Assembly: GCF_947166265.1 (NCBI RefSeq)
Contig: NZ_CAMVDO010000001.1
Span: 62,001-126,000 of the forward strand
Source of the DNA: an uncultured Fibrobacter sp.
Lineage (GTDB): Bacteria; Fibrobacterota; Fibrobacteria; Fibrobacterales; Fibrobacteraceae
Direction: 5' to 3'
Length of the DNA: 64,000 nucleotides
Shown here: in pieces, positions 60,411 through 64,000 of the stretch
How the letters are laid out: each line of letters opens with the position of its first letter
Position numbering within the stretch: position 1 is the first letter of the stretch
Notes under the pieces: generated by a model
Told to the model about the DNA's origin: nothing
Seen by the model: the letters and a program-made list of their open reading frames with translations, nothing else
The model's database searches: none
Translations under genes and position numbers: made by a program

Positions 60411-61280
60411 CTACTTTCCCAAAGCAATCAGACAAATACCCACAATCACGCCGAGCAGGGCGACAAATTTCATCTTGCTCTTGCGTTCCTTGAAAAACAG
60501 GAGTCCCGCGAAGAACGAAATAAGCACACTCGAACGGCGAAACACCGTAATAATCGAAATCAGCGCGTCCTTGTCGCTCACCGCCACAAAGTAACAGCGA
60601 TCCGCGATAATCAAGAGGACGGCGACTAGCACCATAGACCAACGGAACTGAAACGGAGTTGTCTTGTGGCGCCGCGGAAACCAGGTAACGGCACAGATGA
60701 CAAACTGCCAGAGCATCATGTAAATACTGAACCAGACCTGCACCGTCAGGGGATCAAAGTTCATACGCTGCAAAATAAACTTGTCGTAAACGCCGCTGCA
60801 TGCCGCAAGGATTGTCCCGAGCACCATGCAAATCACCCAGCCGTTGCTAAAGAAATGTCCCATTTCCTTGCGGCCGGCCAAACTCAAGCCCACATACGAG
60901 CAGATACAGATTGCCACCCCCACCCACTGGAGAGCAAAGGGGCGCTCCCCCATGAACGTGACGGCAATAAAGATCGTGAAAACCGGAGCCAGGGCGCGAA
61001 TCGTCGTCGCGATACTCAGCGGCAGGTGCGCAAGCGCATTGTAGGTCAAGATCCAGCTTCCCCCCACAATCGCCGCCTTACCGAACAAGTACACGTGACT
61101 TTGAAGGGGAAGGCTTTCGCAATGTCCCGTAAAAAGCATCGGGGACATAAAAAGGGCGTAAAAGGCGCTACACAAAAAAAGCGTCACACGGACAGCATTG
61201 TCCTGCACCGACTTTTTCTTGGCAAGGTCGTAGCACCCGAGAAAAAACGCCGACAGAAGGGCCAGAATAAACCATGACAT
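60411..61280 (-). CDS. EamA-type drug/metabolite transporter
   Basis: 289 residues with ten membrane helices in two EamA halves. First half ends TTIRALAPVFTIFIAVTFMG; second half ends VFRRSSVLISFFAGLLFFKE, the repeated family motif. Substrate unknown. First of a two-gene unit with coaE. Confidence 0.85.
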   Translation of the reverse strand: MSWFILALLSAFFLGCYDLAKKKSVQDNAVRVTLFLCSAFYALFMSPMLFTGHCESLPLQSHVYLFGKAAIVGGSWILTYNALAHLPLSIATTIRALAPVFTIFIAVTFMGERPFALQWVGVAICICSYVGLSLAGRKEMGHFFSNGWVICMVLGTILAACSGVYDKFILQRMNFDPLTVQVWFSIYMMLWQFVICAVTWFPRRHKTTPFQFRWSMVLVAVLLIIADRCYFVAVSDKDALISIITVFRRSSVLISFFAGLLFFKERKSKMKFVALLGVIVGICLIALGK

Positions 61281-61362
61281 AGCACTCCAAATTTAGAAAA
61301 CCCTCTTGCCAAAGCGATATTTTAAACATATTTTTATCTTAACTTCAACAAAAGGATCCAAT

Positions 61363-61806
61363 ATGGGTATCAAAGGTAAAGCAACATCCCTGATCGAAGA
61401 ATTCAAGGCCTTCGCATTCAAGGGAAACATCGTCGATATGGCCATCGGTGTTATCATCGGTGGTGCTTTCGGTAAAATCGTGACTTCCTTCGTAAACGAC
61501 ATCGTGATGCCGGGCGTTACAGCCATCATCGCCATGGCGGGCGGCAAAGATGCCGGCGAAGGCCTCAAGTCCCTTTCCTACACCACAGCTGCCGGCGTCG
61601 AAATTCCCTACGGCAACTTCATCGGTGGAATCGTCGACTTCCTCATCGTCGCCATCGTGGTCTTCCTCGTGATGAAGAAGTTCCTCGGATTCATGCAGAA
61701 CATGCGCAAGCAAGAAGCTGAAGCCCCGGCAGCACCTCCGGCACCTCCCGAACCCTCCGCCGAAGAAAAGCTTCTCACCGAAATCCGTGACTTGCTGAAG
61801 AAGTAA
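61363..61806 (+). CDS. mscL: Large-conductance mechanosensitive channel
   Basis: 147 residues; releases solutes under osmotic downshock. FKAFAFKGNIVDMAIGVIIG is the N-terminal helix plus TM1; YGNFIGGIVDFLIVAIVVFL is TM2; EKLLTEIRDLLKK is the C-terminal helical bundle. An Ala/Pro linker precedes the bundle. AAAGGA sits upstream of ATG 61363; the longer frame from 61306 lacks support. Confidence 0.95.
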   Translation: MGIKGKATSLIEEFKAFAFKGNIVDMAIGVIIGGAFGKIVTSFVNDIVMPGVTAIIAMAGGKDAGEGLKSLSYTTAAGVEIPYGNFIGGIVDFLIVAIVVFLVMKKFLGFMQNMRKQEAEAPAAPPAPPEPSAEEKLLTEIRDLLKK

Positions 61807-61836
61807 TCACACCCTAGCGAGAACACCCTGCAAAAC

Positions 61837-61867
61837 ACCCCGACAGTGATGCCGGGGTTTAATTTAT
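61837..61867 (+). terminator. Probable terminator of mscL
   Basis: Short stem ACCCCG/CGGGGT (61837-61842 with 61853-61858), then TTAATTTATT. Confidence 0.5.
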
Positions 61868-61875
61868 TCTGCCAT

Positions 61876-62793
61876 TTATTCAGCCCAGTGGTTACCGTTG
61901 TAGTTGCGTGCGGTATCGGCATCCATTCCGATCTGGCGGACCAAATCGTCCAGACTCGGGAATTTTTTTTCAGGGCGCAAGTAGGCCATCAGGTCCAGGA
62001 CCATCGGGCGACCATAAATGTCCTCGCTAAAGTCAAGCAGGTACGCCTCGATTGCAAGTTGCTGATTTCCCGTAGAAGGCTGCGTACCGATATTCACCAC
62101 GGCACGGAATACGCGTTCATCGTGGGCGCCATCGGCATCGACGACACCCGGAAGGCGCGCCGTCGCCACATACACGCCACGCTTGGGCAGGAACTTGTAC
62201 TTTTCCACCTGAAGATTCGCTGTCGGAAAGCCGATCGTATGTCCAAGACGCTTTCCCGAAACAATCGTTCCGGACAAACGATAAGGGCGCCCCAGATAAG
62301 TCTGCGCTCGCGACACGTCGCCATTCAACAGCGCATTACGCACGGCAGAAGAACTCACGCGTTCCCCCTTATGGAGCACGATCGAAAGCATCGCCGTCGA
62401 TAGTTCGGGGAAAGCCGCGGTAATCGTCTCATAGTTCCCCTTGCCACCGGCACCAAAGCAATGGTCATGTCCAAAGAACATGGCGCACACACCACGCTTT
62501 TCGATAAGTTCGTTTCTAACAAAATCGTCAAACGGAAGCTTCGCCACTTCAGGAGTAAAAGGAAGCACCAAAAAATCAAGGCCAAGGCTCTCGATAAATT
62601 CGCGTTTTTCTTCGGTAGTCGTCAAAAGCAGCGGATCGCCGGGGCCACGCAGAACGTAATTGGAATGGGGTTCAAAACTGATAACCGTCGGAGTCCAGCC
62701 GTTCACTTCGGCAACGGCCTTGAGCGTACGGAAAAGCGCCTGGTGTCCCAGGTGGCATCCGTCAAAATTTCCCATCGTTACCGCACGCTTCAT
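61876..62793 (-). CDS. ribF: Bifunctional riboflavin kinase/FAD synthetase
   Basis: Makes FMN and FAD from riboflavin. About 305 residues from MKRAVTMGNFDGCHLGHQAL, the nucleotidyl-transferase start; FFGHDHCFGAGGKGNY follows. The kinase domain has GKRLGHTIGFPTANLQVEKY and a FRAVVNIGTQPSTGN block. The frame could start 6 codons earlier, but GAGGT fits ATG 62793. Three bases into the next region lies a repeat-rich gap before truB. Confidence 0.93.
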   Translation of the reverse strand: MKRAVTMGNFDGCHLGHQALFRTLKAVAEVNGWTPTVISFEPHSNYVLRGPGDPLLLTTTEEKREFIESLGLDFLVLPFTPEVAKLPFDDFVRNELIEKRGVCAMFFGHDHCFGAGGKGNYETITAAFPELSTAMLSIVLHKGERVSSSAVRNALLNGDVSRAQTYLGRPYRLSGTIVSGKRLGHTIGFPTANLQVEKYKFLPKRGVYVATARLPGVVDADGAHDERVFRAVVNIGTQPSTGNQQLAIEAYLLDFSEDIYGRPMVLDLMAYLRPEKKFPSLDDLVRQIGMDADTARNYNGNHWAE

Positions 62794-62870
62794 TTTTACC
62801 TCATTTATCATTCCCGCGACCCATCACTATCATGCCAGTCTCTTTTCTGTCATTCCCGCAGCCCTACACT

Positions 62871-62894
62871 GTCATCCCCGCGAAGGCGGGGATC
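62871..62894. repeat. Short palindromic repeat between ribF and truB
   Basis: GTCATCCCCGCGAAGGCGGGGATC; similar hairpins at 22163-22186 and 27941-27963. Partial copies (TCATTCCCGC) precede it at 62812-62860. Confidence 0.65.
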
Positions 62895-62901
62895 ACCTTT
62901 T

Positions 62902-63999
62902 TTATTCATCTTCCCCTAAGTAGAACTTCGGCTTAATGCGCCCCGGTTCATAGTGACATAGGCTCAGGACTTCGCCCTGCATATTCGCGACAAACACATG
63001 GCCCTCGGGGCCTACGCCCTCGATTTTCTCTTTCCACGGGAGCCAATTGCCCTGGCGAATGACGGCCACCTGTTCATCGGTCAGGCGCACCACCGGAAAA
63101 TCGAGCACCGCATCGACCGGCAACAGGTTTTCTCGGGTCAAGTCCTCGCCACGCACCGCCTTATCGAGAGTCACGTTACCGATGCGGTGTCTGCGAATCT
63201 GCGATACGCAGGCGTAGGTCCCGAGGGCTCGTCCGATGTCGCGTCCAAGAGCGCGGATGTATGTTCCCTTGGAACATTCGCAAATCAAGTCGAATGTCGC
63301 AAATTCCTTGCCGGAACAGCCCTCGGTTACATTTCCCTCGCCAATCACCTTGAGTTCGCTAATGCGAATCTTGCGGGGTTTTAATTCAATGTTGCGGCCG
63401 CGCTCCATCAAGTCGCTTGCACGGACACCGTTGATTTTGACGGCACAGTATTTCGGCGGCACCTGTTCGATATCGCCAACAAACTGCGGGAGCACCGCTT
63501 CGAGCATTTCGCGAGAAACGCCCTGGATCCTTCGACTACGAGCCTCCGGCTCTTCGCTCAGGATGACACTTTCATTTTTTCCATCTTTCGGCCCTTCGAC
63601 AAACTCAGGGACCTTACTAGCAACATCGCCCTGGATGCCAATGTCTTTATCTGGCATAGGCTGCGAATCGCTAAGCGAGCATTCATCGGCCGAAGGCCGA
63701 GGCCATGCGAGCGTGCAATTTGCAGCCGGAGCCACAACAACGCCTTCGGCTCTAGGATGACGTTCGTCAGCCGAAGCCACATCAACAGCACGTTCATCCT
63801 GCGCGACGACTTCGCCATCCCACTCGAGGGTATCGGTTTCGTAGCCCAAGTGCAGCCTAAAACTATAGCACTTGTCCTTCGCCTCGACAAACGGCAAAAG
63901 ACGCGTGCAGCGGCCGGTCGCCGCAATAATCAAGCCAGACGCGCGCAAGTCAAGCGTACCCGCATGACCTACGCGTTTCGTAGAAAAGACCCTTTTCAG
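62902..63999 (-). CDS. truB: tRNA pseudouridine(55) synthase TruB, 5' partial, with repeat-derived insertion
   Basis: Makes pseudouridine 55 in tRNA. The frame enters from outside the window with KRVGHAGTLDLRASGLIIAA, containing the catalytic Asp of the GTLD motif. Then GRCTRLLPF, DKCYSFRLHLGYETDTLEWD and the C-terminal half (VGDIEQVPPKYCAVKINGVR, YIRALGRDIGRALGTYACVS). Between GEVVAQDERAVDVA and VSREMLEAVLPQF lie ~88 residues coded by dispersed repeats (63526-63770) that normal TruB lacks. No stop or frameshift interrupts the gene. Confidence 0.92.
   Translation of the reverse strand: MKRVFSTKRVGHAGTLDLRASGLIIAATGRCTRLLPFVEAKDKCYSFRLHLGYETDTLEWDGEVVAQDERAVDVASADERHPRAEGVVVAPAANCTLAWPRPSADECSLSDSQPMPDKDIGIQGDVASKVPEFVEGPKDGKNESVILSEEPEARSRRIQGVSREMLEAVLPQFVGDIEQVPPKYCAVKINGVRASDLMERGRNIELKPRKIRISELKVIGEGNVTEGCSGKEFATFDLICECSKGTYIRALGRDIGRALGTYACVSQIRRHRIGNVTLDKAVRGEDLTRENLLPVDAVLDFPVVRLTDEQVAVIRQGNWLPWKEKIEGVGPEGHVFVANMQGEVLSLCHYEPGRIKPKFYLGEDE
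63526..63616 (-). repeat. Composite dispersed repeat inside truB
   Basis: Minus strand: TAAGGTCCCTGAGTTTGTCG AAGGGCCG, 20-base spacer, then GTCATCCTGAGCGAAGAGCC...GTCGAAGGATCC. Same two-part order as 31381-31464 and 31187-31312. Read in frame as SKVPEFVEGPKDGKN and SVILSEEPEARSRRIQ. Confidence 0.85.
63660..63720 (-). repeat. Dispersed repeat inside truB, second type
   Basis: Minus strand GCACGCTCGCATGGCCTCGG...CGAATGCTCGCTTAGC type; matches 24325-24378. Read in frame as NCTLAWPRPSADECSLSDSQ. A third partial unit (TCATCCTAGAGCCGAAGGCG) lies at 63741-63761. Confidence 0.8.
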
Positions 64000-64000
64000 T

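Noticed and set aside
1-64000. tRNA, rRNA, tmRNA or RNase P RNA genes
   Set aside because: Scanning for the T-loop GTTCRANNC with acceptor pairing, and for known core motifs, gave no convincing case; GGTTCGATTCC near 39377-39387 lies inside nrdG.

Overview
The window looks like a chromosomal segment of a Fibrobacter species (F. succinogenes-like). The evidence is three secreted or lipoprotein genes carrying the Fibrobacter succinogenes major paralogous (FISUMP) domain, a TIGR02147-type regulator, many lipoproteins with poly-Ser linkers, a GH9 cellulase with a T9SS-like tail, and an anaerobic lifestyle gene set (class III ribonucleotide reductase, complex I without an NADH module). No rRNA, tRNA, CRISPR array, transposase or integrase was recognised.

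Layout: 1-1.9 kb holds the end of an outer-membrane barrel gene and a FISUMP lipoprotein. 2.3-15.3 kb is a co-directional run: rel (ppGpp synthetase/hydrolase), an unknown helical protein, then nuoA, a fused nuoB-nuoC, nuoD, H, I, J, K, L, M, N. 15.6-17.2 kb holds two paralogous barrel-like proteins. 17.5-24.3 kb is a GH116 (GBA2-like) glycosidase whose last ~127 bp recur, diverged, at 24.2 kb; between the copies lies an AT-richer accessory block (a DUF285/BspA-like protein, an unknown protein, an AlbA_2/Schlafen-like ATPase-type protein). 24.5-38.7 kb is a surface/lipoprotein region: two very large FISUMP lipoproteins (one with a collagen-like stretch), paralogous Ser-rich lipoproteins around a TIGR02147 regulator, a Ser/Glu repeat lipoprotein and an Ig/FN3-like lipoprotein.

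38.8-42.1 kb is the class III ribonucleotide reductase locus. The catalytic NrdD polypeptide ends after its Cys-rich motif, and the glycyl-radical segment is a separate 48-residue gene between nrdD and nrdG. 42.4-49.1 kb holds a SIMPL protein, an SSS symporter, a GGDEF protein and the LptF/LptG permeases. 49.2-57.8 kb holds a BamD-like lipoprotein, a barrel protein starting at TTG beside a dispersed repeat, a PHP-type hydrolase, three small lipoproteins, an RlmD/TrmA methyltransferase and an unknown coiled-coil protein. 57.9-64 kb holds the GH9 cellulase, coaE, an EamA transporter, mscL, ribF and a 5'-partial truB.

The signals most worth follow-up are: (1) the split class III reductase; (2) a composite dispersed repeat found both between genes and inside reading frames, where it adds about 88 residues to TruB and about 47 residues inside a lipoprotein signal peptide; (3) the NuoB-NuoC fusion in an 11-subunit-type complex I; (4) the island bracketed by duplicated GH116 3' ends. 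All calls are from reading the sequence; no database search was run.
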